From Verticillium longisporum (taxonomy: Eukaryota > Ascomycota > Sordariomycetes > Glomerellales > Plectosphaerellaceae), in assembly GCA_019188255.1 (NCBI GenBank), contig JAETXT010000001.1:930001-994000 (forward strand): DNA of 64,000 nucleotides, in the 5' to 3' direction. The notes beneath the pieces are model-generated. The model did not search any database and was not told the origin of the DNA. It worked only from the letters and a program-made list of their open reading frames with translations. The position numbers and the translations under genes were made by a program. Numbering within the stretch: position 1 is the stretch's first letter; the number at the start of each line of letters is the position of its first letter. Shown in pieces: positions 22,529 to 33,794 of the stretch.

Positions 22529-24747
22529 ATGGGTACCCAGAAGAAGGAGGCGAACCGCAAGGTTCGCGAGGGCAAGGCGGGCGAGTTTGCCAACATCAAG
22601 ACCAAGGGCGAGAACTTCTACAGGTGAGAATACCCCCGCCGGAAACTATCATCCCCCATGCCGCCATGCTGACAATACCTCAGGTCCGCCAAGAGAGTCA
22701 AGGCCCTGAACATGCTGAAGGATGGCAAACCCACGAGGAACGCCGCCGGAGACATCACCATTGCCGCCTCTTACCAGAGCCGGGAGGTACCCTAGGCCAG
22801 GATAAATCCGAATCGCAAGTGGTTCGGCACCACACGTGTCAACTCCCAGGACAGCCTGAACGCCTTCAGGTCCGCCATGGCCGAGAAGCCCTCCGACCCC
22901 TACTCAGTCCTCCTCAAGACCAACAAGCTTCCCATGTCGCTCATTCGCGATGAGACCAAGGATGCCAAGGGTCAGAAGAAGCACCACGCCAAAATGACGA
23001 TTGAAACATCGTCGTTTGCTGACACCTTTGGTCCCAAGGCCCAGCGCAAGCGGGTCAAGATTGGTGCCGGCAACCTGGCTGATCTGGCGGATGATGTCGA
23101 CAAGAGCATGGACACATACGAGGAGCGTCGCGAGCAGGCAAAGCTCCTGAGTGGCAACTCCGGCGAGGCTGAGGACGAGGCGCATGTTGGCATGTCAATC
23201 GAACCCATCTTCAACAAGGGTCAGAGCAAGCGTATCTGGAACGAGCTCTACCGCGTGCTCGACTCGTCCGACGTTGTCATTCACGTGCTGGATGCGCGGG
23301 ACCCTCTTGGTACTAGGTGTCTGAGTGTTGAGAAGTACCTCAGAGAAGAGGCGCCGCATAAACATCTCATCTTCGTCCTGAACAAGACTGATCTCGTCCC
23401 TACAACCGTTGCTGTAAGTCATCATTTCTCTTCTCTGTATACACACTCTTTCCCCCAGTGGTCTTGTCAGGAAGCCAACCGCACTACGGTGCCCGCAATG
23501 GATGGTTTGCGTTACACCCTGGGGAAACCAAACGCCGTCTCGCTGTCTTGGCTCTCGGGCCTTGGCTGATAGTGTCCGTTTTGGAATTTCTATCATGAGA
23601 CTGGTACTGCTTGACATTGAGTTGAAGTCTGCCGGTACTTGTTACAGCCTTTCGTGGCGGCATTTCTTAGTAGCTCGAGCGCACATATTTTTCACTTGCT
23701 TTACAGTTCCTCTGTTCGACGACAGTCACTGACTAGAAACAGGCTCGTTGGGTCAAGTACTTCTCCAAGCAGAGGCCAACACTCGCGATGCACTCCAGCA
23801 TCACGAACCCTTTTGGCAAGGGTAGTCTTATTGAACTGCTTCGCCAATATGCAAAGCTGCACAGCGACAGGAAACAAATTTCGGTCGGCCTCATTGGCTA
23901 CCCAAACGTGGGCAAGAGCAGCATCGTCAACACGCTGAGAAGCAAAAAGGTTGCCACTGTTGCGCCCATTCCTGGCGAGACCAAGGTCTGGCAGTACATC
24001 ACTCTTACCAAGAGGATATACCTGATTGACTGCCCGGGTATCGTGCCTCCTTCTCAGACCGACACGCCAGAGGACATTCTCCTGCGTGGCGTCGTTCGTG
24101 TTGAGAACGTCGACAACCCCGAACAGTACATCCCTGGCTTGATGAAGAAGGTGAAGCCGCACCATCTGGAGAGGACCTACGAGCTCAAGGGCTATGAGGA
24201 CCACATCCAATTTTTGGAAATGCTGGCACGGAAGAATGGTCGCTTGCTCCGAAAGGGCGAGCCTGACCTGGACGGTGTTGCCAAGATGGTGCTGAACGAC
24301 TTCATGCGGGGCAAGATTCCCTGGTTCACGCCGGCGCCCGTGGAAGAGGATGCGGATGCGAAGGAGAGCAACGACATTGAGGGCCGAAGTGGAAGACTTG
24401 GTGAGATGCCTCTGAAGAGGAAACGGGCTGAAGACGCCGCGAGCGCTCCTGGCACTTCAATGGGTCCCTCGACGCCGGGAGCGGGCTCGGTTGCTGCAGC
24501 TGATGAGGACGATGAGGAGTTTGATGGTTTCGCTTCTGAAGATGATGTCGAGTCGGACGAGAAGGATGAAAAGAAGCCGACAGACGCCGAGGGCTCTGAT
24601 GGTGCTGACGACGTCATCTCGCTCGGCGCCTCAAGCGACGACAGCGATGCTGGTAGCAAGGGCACTAGCCTGAAGACATCAATCGCTTCACAGAGCGAGA
24701 GGAGTCTCAGCAGAGGATCCAGCACCAAGAGGCGGAAGAGAACTTGA
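22529..24747 (+). CDS. NOG2: Ribosome assembly GTPase Nog2, with in-frame TAG
   Basis: Exons 22529-22623, 22684-23413 and 23743-24747; 610 codons. Nog2 is an essential nuclear GTPase of late pre-60S particles. It is circularly permuted: G4 (NKTD, about 265) comes before G1 (GYPNVGKSS, about 327) and G3 (DCPG, about 371). Other landmarks are [32 protein letters not shown], and an acidic, Ser-rich tail ending in basic KRRKR. Codon 69 (22793-22795) is TAG, between SREVP and [11 protein letters not shown], a stretch otherwise continuous in relatives. No intron removes it. Re-initiation at the next Met (22877) would lose about 96 N-terminal residues. In an essential gene a base error is the simplest reading. 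The second intron is 329 nt, far longer than most here; it has GTAAGT and ACAG ends. Confidence 0.93.
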
Positions 24748-26572
24748 GTTCCCTGCCTTGCCGAAGAGGAGAAGGAGAAGCAAAAACCATGATACCCATC
24801 ACGATCGGAAATAACGGACCAGCGCTTTGCAGTCTTCCATGGATTCGGTGACACCATGAAATCGTCTGATGCCTTGTGTTGAACTGCTTGCGTCGATGTC
24901 GATTTGCTCTTTGATCATGACCAAGTCCGAGTCAACCGGGTTAGTTCGCCTCGGCGAGGCACAATCCAGTCACTGGGAATACGAACTCGTAACGAGCCTC
25001 CTACATTCCCGCCACCCGTGAACGATGCCGCCTCACCCGGGTAGGCCGGTTCGGCTACGACGGTTGTTCCTCCACCTAGCGCCCCGCAACCCCGGTTCTG
25101 TGCTGATCGAGACGTTCAAACCAGATGATCTTCACTTGGGTTGGTTTTAGGTCAACGCCATAATCTCGACGGCTTTCGTACCAGCTCAGCCTAGATGGTC
25201 CGGATCAGGCATTGACAGTGGATGACAGCATGCATGTTCGACAAAATAGAATAAAAAGTGTACCGTGCTTCCATCGGTCTTCTCCACGAAAGCAAGTATG
25301 ACAACATCCACTTACAAGATCGAGTAACAAAAACCCCTCCTCTGACAGATCATAACAGTTGGTGATGCCTCATCCGGCGGTCGTCAGCAGACCTTCAGGC
25401 TCAGCAAACCTCTGAGAGTCGCGCGTCTCCGACACGATCTGCTGGTGCACTTTTGTTCACTCTCAATACGAGCCACTGATATTTAAGCGAAGACATAAAG
25501 CTAAAATGTCGGCGCCCTACCGACCTCCCGTTCAACGTCATCTGACACTCACCCTCGAATCCTCGCCGTGTCCAGCGATTTGAGTTTCTGGGCGGGCGTG
25601 GCCGTCACCCTTGCACCCCACGATGCCTGCGGAAAATAGTTCGCGACAGGACCAACGCCTTGGACCCCAGTTCTTGTTTTCAGCTGCTTGTCGGTCCTAA
25701 TAACGGCGAATCCCCGCCCAGCCTCCACGTCAGACTTGCGCTGGCGAGTGATGTTTAGGTGCCAGCCACACAGTGCTCCGGTTAGGGCTGCCGAGAGAGT
25801 TGACTGGGATCGATATTTGTGTCTCTATCCACAACGCTCTCACTCCGACTGCGCCCCCGAAAAGGCTGGTTCAAAGGTTCAAAGCATTGTGTCACGGGTG
25901 ACCAAATCGTCTATAGCAGGGATGAACAACAGCTCGTGAAGCTTCTCGATCAATGTTAATCACCGCACTTCACCGTCCACCAAGTTCAAAAACCTTATGC
26001 TGGAAAAGCCCATAGAGTCACATCACCAGCCTCCGCAGTGGAGATGCCAACGGCCCATCGGCACGTCGTCTTTGTCCTAGACTCGATCACCCCACCCTGG
26101 CCTCATGTGGGTTTCCTAGTCAACAGGCTCAACGTCGCAAAAGCCCGAATCGCAACGCTCTCACCAGCAACTAGGCTGATAGCTGTGAGGCGGTGTTAGT
26201 CCCTTACGACTGGAGGCTCCCAAAACATGGCCATCAGCGTCACATTGCTCCGCAGGTGACGTGGTATTTGCTCGATACGGCGGCGTCGAGAGCGTTGATT
26301 CGTGTTCTCTGTTTCCAAGTATAGCATCATCCATGGTTTTCAACCGTGAGGTAGGAAGGGAGCACGAGATCCATCATGGTTGCCATGCCGCTGGCGTTGC
26401 GCCGGTCATGACATCTAAGGTATATAAGAGATAAAAACTCTCCCTCATCTGGCATTCTAGGGACACTCTATCATCTTCTCATCACCCCTAAAGATTTCTT
26501 TGAACAGCCAGCCATACAACCCTCAGCCCGTACCTCTCTTGTACTTATCTGTTCATCAATTCACAAAGCAAC
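24748..26572. other. 1.8-kb gene-poor region
   Basis: No coding signal, repeat array or RNA gene that I can support. Open frames are short and featureless on both strands. The right end is the promoter of the But2-domain gene, with a TATA box at 26421. Confidence 0.45.
26421..26428 (+). promoter_or_regulatory. TATA box (TATATAAG)
   Basis: A perfect TATA element about 145 bases before the start codon of the But2-domain gene, followed by a CT- and A-rich leader. A TATA-dependent promoter fits an inducible secreted protein. Confidence 0.6.
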
Positions 26573-27708
26573 ATGCGATACACACTCGCTTCGCTGGCCT
26601 CGCTGGCCGCCGCCGCCCAGGGCCTTGTCACTCGTGGCGATCAGTGCCCCTTCCACCTCAAGGCGGCCGGTTCAGTGTCTGGCAATATTGGCCAGCTCAG
26701 CAGTGGCCAGGCCAGGATCGGCCTCAGCCCGACTACCTTCAAGTTGGAAGGTGACACAGCCTGGGACTCCCAAGGCCGTGGGTGCTGGTGGACTCGTATG
26801 TTCAACATGTTCCCCTTCCATGATACCTCTGCTAATGTTTCGAAGCCCCCACAAAGCTTCTCCAGTGCGACATCGGCCAGATACCCGAGAAGGGTTGGAA
26901 GTTCGAGTGTGACGGCTCCGTCTCGTTCAATGGCCAAAAGGAGTTCTACCAGTGTGAGGCCGACAATGGCCAGTACAACATCTACCTCCTCAACAATCAG
27001 GGCCAGAACTGCGCCAAGGTGACGCTCACCTCTGATGGCTGCCTTCCCGGATGCCCCAAGCCAAAGCCCACCGAAGCCCCGCCGACCTGCCCTCCCAAAG
27101 AGACAGTCACCGTGACCCAGGTCATCACCCAAGGCTGCCCGACCCCTACTCCGCAGATCCAAGTCAAGGTCGTGAGCCCGCCGCCTGCCCCGCAGCCTGT
27201 CCCGCCGCCTCCGTCCCCCAAGACGTGCCCGACCAACCTCTCCGGTCCTTACGAGTTCCCCCACCTGATCATCCCCGTCGACAGCTCCAACCCCGACAAG
27301 GCCCCCGGCACGTCGTACAACGGCCAGGCCGACTCCAAGATCTCGTCCATCTTCAACTTTGACATTCCCGGAAGCTACAAGGGCAAGACCTGCAGCCTCG
27401 TCTTCCTGTTCCCCAAGAAGGAGGACCTCGAGACGTCCGACTGGAAGTTCAGCGGCTCGGGCGAGCTCGTCTTCTCCAAGCTCAAGGGCGTCGCCACCCA
27501 GAAGACGACGGCGAACAACGCCCCCGCCGTCGAGTCGGAGCTCAAGACGGTCCAGATCGCGCCCGGCAACGGTTACTCGATCGCCACCTTTGACTGTCCT
27601 GCTGGCACCGCTGTCAGCTTCCAGATGAAGAGCAAGGGCGACACCTCGCTCTGGTTCTTCGAGGACTACAACCCCTCGCCCCTGGGTCTGTACATCACCG
27701 TCTGCTAA
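26573..27708 (+). CDS. Secreted protein with C-terminal But2-like domain
   Basis: Exons 26573-26795 and 26846-27708 (50-nt intron with GTATGT donor and GCTAAT branch) give 361 residues. A signal peptide covers about 1-17 (MRYTLASLASLAAAAQG). An N-terminal Cys-bearing module (about 22-150) is followed by a Pro/Thr-rich linker with repeated PP and PTP, then a C-terminal beta-rich domain (about 200-358) from YEFPHLIIPVDSSNP to SPLGLYITV. That domain resembles the one named after the fission yeast ubiquitin-binding protein But2, which in filamentous fungi sits mostly on secreted or wall proteins of unknown function. The assignment is from pattern memory, so moderate. No GPI signal is visible. Confidence 0.75.
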
Positions 27709-28515
27709 GCGCAGCACAAGAACTCACAGTATGATAATATAATAACACGAACGGTTGCGATAACGGATGATAATTAATGGTTGTAATGGATGGAAGAGGC
27801 GGACACGATGGTACATAGCATTTAACGATACACTCCTTAATCTAATCACTGCCACACATGGCCTGGCTATCAGTGGAATACCTGATTGCATATTGCAAGC
27901 CCAGAACAATACGACTGAATGCTACCTTGCCTCTGTGTGGCTGTGCACATGTTTTGCTAGAGGCGTTCTGGGTAAGCACCTGGGTCGCTCGGGATCGTGC
28001 ATGCCAGACGAGGAAGACAGGTCGACGTGGTGAACTCATTCATCAAAATGGTACCAGGTGATATCAGTGATATCCACTCAAGCTCTTAAGCATATGGACA
28101 AGCATTAGTCCCATCATAAGGTTGGCGCCACTGTAGTTCGTCTCTAACCCAATTTTCAAACGGAGCGTCGAGAAGGCTGATTTGAGCTGCAGGGAAGAAA
28201 TAGACACAGCAATAGTAAATGTTTGTGGAGCCTAAATCATCCTCGCCATTCACCCACATCTAAACAGTCGGAATTCGTGTGTACAAACACCTTGTCTGGC
28301 AAAGCTAAGAGGTTGCCTAGGTCAGGTACCTTTGTGAGTAACCCACGGCTTGATGCTTGCTTTCTATGCTTTCTATCTAAACGAGAGCCTAACGCAAGAT
28401 AGCTGCTCAATACTCTTGGATACTAACACCAACATATTTGCCTGCGACAGAGAGTTCTCCGTTGACCCTGGGGAAATCGACCATTCAAGTCAGCATCAAC
28501 AGCCCCGTGATTCTC
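27709..28515. other. Intergenic, nothing recognised
   Basis: AT-richer than the flanking genes. It contains the 3' UTR of the But2-domain gene and short open frames without features. Confidence 0.45.
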
Positions 28516-28740
28516 ATGGCTCCACCGAAAGGCGAGTCTTCTGACGCGATTTCATTAGAGAAAATCAGCGGCAGCAGTGTGGCCCGCGGTGTCTGCACTG
28601 CCGTACGTCAAGTTGAGAAGCACGGCGTTACTATTAAGACTGAGGTGGCATACACGCAGCGTCCTCTTAGCATGAGAGGGCGGCAGGCAAAACAAAGGAG
28701 AAGACGCGTCGAGGTCGAATTCGTCCATAGCAAGGAATAA
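28516..28740 (+). CDS. Possible small basic protein
   Basis: ATG at 28516 opens 74 codons to TAA. The C-terminal half is strongly basic (RGRQAKQRRRR) and the N-terminal half mixed (SDAISLEKISGSS). It could be a small gene or the first exon of the larger locus that follows. No family recognised. Confidence 0.3.
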   Translation: MAPPKGESSDAISLEKISGSSVARGVCTAVRQVEKHGVTIKTEVAYTQRPLSMRGRQAKQRRRRVEVEFVHSKE

Positions 28741-29037
28741 AAACTGCCAAAATATCAACAACGTGCTTGCCGTAGTTGCCCTGTCACAGTTGCCTTCACG
28801 TTTTGCCTGTTTGATGACCCTCTTCAAATTGCATACGCAAGTGACTTTCTTGATGGAACTTGTCCGGCGCAATCTGTCTACCGTCTGTTGTCTCCTCGTT
28901 TTTCCGCCTTCGTCATCAACACGGACTGTTCAGCACCTACCCAATCCCCAGAGCCTCTCACCGCAACCAGCTTGGAAACGCAGCCCAAACCAACCCAAGA
29001 GCCGAATTCTGTTCCGACTGCTCAACCCCAGAACAAC

Positions 29038-30270
29038 ATGGCTGGCAGCATAAGAGCCGCGGGCCGCTGCCAAAATGACGAGGACTGGCAGGCAATGATC
29101 GAACCGCGCATCGCAGCTATACGAGCGGCGTACCCGCAGCTGAATTGGGATCATGTCAACCAAACGACTTCTGCACCTCTCTCGCGCACCAGCTTCAGCA
29201 GAAGATGCACCCCAAGCAACCTCAGCCACTACAGGATCTGTAAATACCGCAAACGGATAGGCGTACCAATCTTGGATGAGGACATTGTCATTCTTGTCAT
29301 CCAGGGCCAAGCAGGCGAATTGCCTGGCAACCTGCGAGAGGACGCTGCTTTGGTCGAAAAGCGCAACAAATATCGCTGTCCTCGGGCTGTCTCGAATCAC
29401 ACCAGTTATCAAAGGTCCCAGGAGGCGACATGAAAAAACCAATACTGAGAGATTGCGGTCGCCATTGTGCAACTCTAACCTAGAACCAAACACTGAACAA
29501 CAGACGAATGTCGCCACTGGCAACACGGCGTACAACGATCCTCTCAAGAATATAAAGAAGCAAAACAACGATGCACGGAATGGCGATGATTGGAGAGAAA
29601 TGCTCCTTGACGCTAGTGATGGAGAGAGTCAGCACCCGAATGAGAGGCGCAAGAGCGGCAGAACGAAGAGGCAGCAGGGAAGTGATGATGATACACTCGT
29701 CGAAAATGGGCAGGACGAATGCGATTCGTCCGACGAATTCCTATTCCGCAACGTTGCCAGGCGTATATCCTTGCGCTTCACCAAAGCAACGAACGCGACG
29801 TCACGCGAAATCTGGAGAACGAGAAAGGAACAAAGGCTGCCGTCAAACAACTTGAGCTACGAGTTAAAGAGCTCGAAGAACATATTGAGCAGTTGTACGA
29901 CTACAACACTACACTTCGAGAGGAACTAGGGCTTTGGGGGGGAGGCAGTATACGAAAGCCTATGAACGAAAATCGTCTGCAACACATCGATAAACTCAAG
30001 AGTCTCTCTGAGTCTTGGATGAGAGATGACCAGAGTCAACAGGATAAGGGATGTCTCGAACCCGAACCGAAGCTCACGAAAAGCTTCGAGACATCCGACG
30101 GGCAAAGTCACATGGTCCAAGATACCGGAGAGTTTTCTGGACGGTTCCCAAGTCTGCCCTACTCCAGCTTGACTGGCCATAAATATGGCTGCGGGGATGA
30201 AATTGACGCCATTCATGACGGCGACAAGCTACCGGATTACAGCCCTCGTTTCAGGGGACGGGCTCGTTAG
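29038..30270 (+). CDS. Hypothetical coiled-coil gene, structure unresolved
   Basis: Coding-like stretches follow one another in different frames. From ATG 29038: GRCQNDEDWQAMIEPRIAAI. Around 29570-29760: NGDDWREMLLDASDGESQ and an acidic run with SDEFLFRNVARR. From about 29780 to the stop at 30270: a clear coiled coil (AAVKQLELRVKELEEHIEQL) and a polar tail. The two DDW-type motifs suggest a repeated element. One intron, 29699-29760, has the right length to connect the last two parts, but its donor is weak, and the first connection is unresolved. It may be a real gene with several introns or a decaying one. Confidence 0.4.
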
Positions 30271-30952
30271 GAACCCACTGACAGGGCACGTGTCGTTCCT
30301 ATCTTGGAGAAGGTGTCATCGAAGCATGGCGAAGTTATAGTATGGCAAGACTGTCTTGCGTGACATGGTTGGGCTGTCAGTGACCACGAGAAAATCATGA
30401 AGTGTTCATGGTCAATCTCATGGGCAAGGTGTGGATGTTCCAGGGATGTCAGGCTAGTAGAGCTATTGGAGACGAACCACCGGAATGACACGTAGAAAGC
30501 ATGAGCAGCACATCAGATGTAGCCAACTATCAGGCTCTGACAGTAGTACCTTAAGTGAAATTGCTGGCTAGGTAGCAGCACGACCTGAATAAGATTAATG
30601 TAAGAATAGACAGGCAGGCAGGCACCCACTGAGAAGCAGTGAATGAACATTGCAAGGCAATATTGAATAGCCCGAGAAGCGGTGAATGATAGACCTTGTT
30701 CGATGATAAAAACAAACGAATACACTCATGAAAGCCCGGGGTCTTGAATTTCTTCTCTTCGGTGTTCACTAGCACTTCACGCTCACGACTTTCAGCCATA
30801 AAACACCCGCTTTTCCATCAACGAAGTTCTCCCAAGTGCCTTGAATCCGCCGATTCGCCACCAGAGATCTAGCAGAAGCGGAAAAAGAATCTCACCCACC
30901 CTTTACCAGTGGCGCTTAACTCGACTTAGCGACTTGAGGGTCTTGCGACAAG
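30271..30952. other. Intergenic, nothing recognised
   Basis: No coding signal on either strand; includes the promoter of the small gene at 30953. Confidence 0.45.
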
Positions 30953-31378
30953 ATGTCTTCAACTCCAGCTGCCGATGTGATCCCCGCATCCGAAATTATC
31001 AACAAGTATGCAGGCACAATCGAAGCTGCCATTAATTGTGTGGAAATTCTCAAGGACTTTGGTGAGTGTGTCATCACCGGCGAAGACACCTCGGACCACC
31101 TCTGGAACATCGAGTACAAGACTCCCACGTCCTTCCCGCGCGTTCTGGGGGAGCTTCGCGGCGTTCTCGAGTTTGTTGAAGAACTGTGGCAGTACCAGAG
31201 TCTCAAAGAAGCTGGTCAGATGAGCTCCGCTGAGTCAATGGATTGCAACAAGGAAAGAGCCACGAGCCCCAGCAGCAACGAAAACGTCAGCCCTACTCCT
31301 CTCGACAGTTCGCCGGCGAAGTGTGGAAACAACCACGGCAATTCATGTGCTGCCGCCAAAGAGACCAACGTCATCTGA
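30953..31378 (+). CDS. Small hypothetical protein
   Basis: Single exon of 141 residues with a good start context (CAAGATG). The N-terminal two thirds look folded and helical (ASEIINKYAGTIEAAINCVE, then GVLEFVEELWQYQSL), and the last 50 residues are polar and Ser/Asn-rich, probably disordered. No signal peptide or membrane segment. Composition supports a real gene. No family recognised. Confidence 0.6.
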   Translation: MSSTPAADVIPASEIINKYAGTIEAAINCVEILKDFGECVITGEDTSDHLWNIEYKTPTSFPRVLGELRGVLEFVEELWQYQSLKEAGQMSSAESMDCNKERATSPSSNENVSPTPLDSSPAKCGNNHGNSCAAAKETNVI

Positions 31379-32252
31379 GTCTTTGTAGAATCTGCCTTGA
31401 TCAAGACTGCATATGGAGATGGAGGCAGGTCATAGCTTCACCAAGGTAGACAAGGCCGGAAAGTGCGAGCAGAAAGCGGCGGGGTGAAGTCATTATTCTA
31501 GAAAGGAAAGACATTACTGGTTAAAAAGGCTGTGCTTGAGCGCAGGGGTCGAACTATCATTGATACCAGTCTTCGCGTTTAGTTCAGTATCCGGATGGTG
31601 ATTGAGCTCGTACACGCCCCTTGTCTGCAGCATATTAAGTGACGATCTGAACAGCTTGTGCGTCGAAGCACGGCGGTCGCGCTAGAGACGGTACGCCAGT
31701 ACATAGATTGCCCTTCTTGAACAGTCCATAACCCAAGCACCCCAAAGATCAACTCGAAGACATCGAAGTCCTGAGCATGATCTTCTTCCATACTCCATCT
31801 CTTGATCGGACATTCGTTACTGTTGAGCTTCACAGGTCTCAAGTACCTTGCTTCGGCTCTGGGGATCCAAAACCTGTGCTTCGCCAGGGATTCAAATGTG
31901 CCTGATGGACATACCGCTATGAGCTCAATGTGGGTGACTACAGGAAAGATGAAGCGGACGATCCAGCCGTTCTCTGGCGAACCATGGCAACAGGCACATG
32001 CCTGTCCCAGAGGCGCTGCCACGACGTGATTGGCCTGAACGCCTTACTTGCCCAAAGGGGTAAGTTCAGCACGCGCCCTTGGTGTCGACTCCTCAGGACG
32101 ACCATGTGGACAGCACGAGTCGAGCTGTCCACGTCTCTTCTGCAAACAGTATTTAAGGGAAATCGGAAATCATGAAAATCACTTCGAAGCAGTTTTCCAT
32201 CAGTGTCAGGCTTATCTCACACTCTCCTGAACAGACGCCATAGCCAAACAAC
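31379..32252. other. Intergenic with promoter of the aminotransferase
   Basis: A minus-strand open frame (31579-32022, 147 codons) has plausible composition but no ATG I trust and no domain, so it is not called. The right end carries a 9-bp inverted repeat (32106-32132) and a TATA-like TATTTAAG (32150-32157). Confidence 0.45.
32150..32157 (+). promoter_or_regulatory. TATA-like element (TATTTAAG)
   Basis: About 100 bases before the aminotransferase ATG and 18 bases after an inverted repeat. Confidence 0.45.
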
Positions 32253-33437
32253 ATGGTCCGCCTCGCCCCCTTTGAAGTCGAGAGATGGATGGATGAGTAT
32301 GAGAGGACGCCTGGCGTCATCAACATCGCCGAGACCTGTGCCGCCTCTATTTCTATCGATGAGCTCGTGGCGCTCTCCGAAGACAAGTCAGGCAAGAGCC
32401 CCATCGACACCTCAACATGTCTTGTCTACGGCGCCATTCCCGGCTCCGAGGCCCTCCGCAGCAACATTGCTTCCCAGCATGAGAATCTCTCGTCCGAGAA
32501 CGTGCTCATCACGCAGGGTGCCATCGCCGCCAACTTTCTGACCCTGTACACCCTCGTCGGCCCCGGCGACCACGTCATCTGCGTCTACCCTACCTACCAG
32601 CAGCTCTACAGCGTGCCCCGGAGCCTGGGCGCCGACGTCACCCTCTGGAAGCTGAAGGCCGAGAACGGCTTCGTGCCGGACGTCGCGGAGCTCGAAGCCC
32701 TCATCCGGCCCAACACGAAGATGATCATCATCAACAACCCCAACAACCCGACCGGCGCTTCGATCCCGCGCTCCGTGCTCGCAGCCCTCGTCGGCACAGC
32801 GCGCGCGCGAGACATCACCATCCTCTCCGACGAAGTCTACCGCCCGCTCTTCCACGCCCTCCACGACGACGCCGGCGCCGCCGTGCCCCCGTCCATCACA
32901 GGCCTCGGCTACGACAACGTCATCGCCACAGGCTCCATGTCCAAGGCCTACGCCCTCGCCGGCCTCCGCATCGGCTGGGCCGCGTCGCCGAGCGCCGCGC
33001 TGCTCGCGCGCCTCGCCTCGGCCCGCGACTACACCACCATCAGCGTGTCGCGGCTCGACGACCAGGTCGCCGCCTACGCGCTGGCGCCGCCCGTGCGCGC
33101 GCCGCTGCTGCGCCGCAACGTCGCCCTCGCGCGGACGAACCGCGCCCTCGTCGAGGCCTTTGTCGACGCCCACGCCGGCGTCTGCAGCTGGGTGCGCCCG
33201 AGCGCCGGCACGACGGCGTTTCTGCGCTTCGAGAGGGACGGCGCGCCCGTGGATGACGTGGCGTTTGCCAGGGACGTGCTGGACAGGACAAAGGTCTTCT
33301 TCGTGCCGGGGTCCAAGTGTTTTGGCGACGGCGGGGATTTCAAGGGCTATGTGAGGATTGGGTATGTGTGTCACACGGAGGTGTTGAAGGAGGGGCTCGA
33401 GAAGCTGGGTGGATACCTGGAGGCGCATTTCAAATAG
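32253..33437 (+). CDS. PLP-dependent aminotransferase, class I/II
   Basis: Single exon, 394 residues, fold type I. Visible parts: LVYGAIPGSEALR, the cofactor-ring region VYPTYQQLYSVP, NNPNNPTGA (about 161), LSDEVYRPL (Asp193 and Tyr196 to the pyridine ring), the Schiff-base lysine in GSMSKAYALAGLR (Lys231), and the carboxylate-binding arginine in KGYVRIGY (about 368). Family members move amino groups between amino and keto acids, or act as lyases and cyclases; some close relatives are labelled capreomycidine-synthase-like on weak grounds. No signal or targeting peptide, so cytosolic. No pathway neighbours point to a substrate. Confidence 0.9.
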   Translation: MVRLAPFEVERWMDEYERTPGVINIAETCAASISIDELVALSEDKSGKSPIDTSTCLVYGAIPGSEALRSNIASQHENLSSENVLITQGAIAANFLTLYTLVGPGDHVICVYPTYQQLYSVPRSLGADVTLWKLKAENGFVPDVAELEALIRPNTKMIIINNPNNPTGASIPRSVLAALVGTARARDITILSDEVYRPLFHALHDDAGAAVPPSITGLGYDNVIATGSMSKAYALAGLRIGWAASPSAALLARLASARDYTTISVSRLDDQVAAYALAPPVRAPLLRRNVALARTNRALVEAFVDAHAGVCSWVRPSAGTTAFLRFERDGAPVDDVAFARDVLDRTKVFFVPGSKCFGDGGDFKGYVRIGYVCHTEVLKEGLEKLGGYLEAHFK

Positions 33438-33794
33438 TTTTCGATCAAAATGTATGACATGGGAGTGCTGCATCTGAGGTGTATGGTGAAATCCTGGCAA
33501 CGTGGCCGACCGACTGTTGGTCATGGAGCTTGCGCCGTCGACGCAGCCGTCTCATCATGTCTCACCACCAAGTGCTGTCTGTCAGGCACGAAGTTCTCTG
33601 TGAATCAAGGCCAACCGTCAACTTGCACACTCAATATCTTTGTCATGACTTGGGGGACCATAACCCGCTGAGAGTATCCAGACATCAGAACATGGGAACG
33701 TATCATTAATCAATAACCGCATCGCACTGCACCGCAAGCCCGCACCCATCCAGCCCCATCCCAGAAGCAACAGCCAACACACCCAACACTGAGC
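33438..33794. other. Convergent intergenic region
   Basis: 3' UTRs of the aminotransferase (+) and the Pro/Gln-rich gene (-). No coding signal. Confidence 0.5.

Noticed and set aside
32412..33524. 370-codon minus-strand frame opposite the aminotransferase
   Set aside because: Antisense shadow; the plus frame has all PLP-binding motifs.
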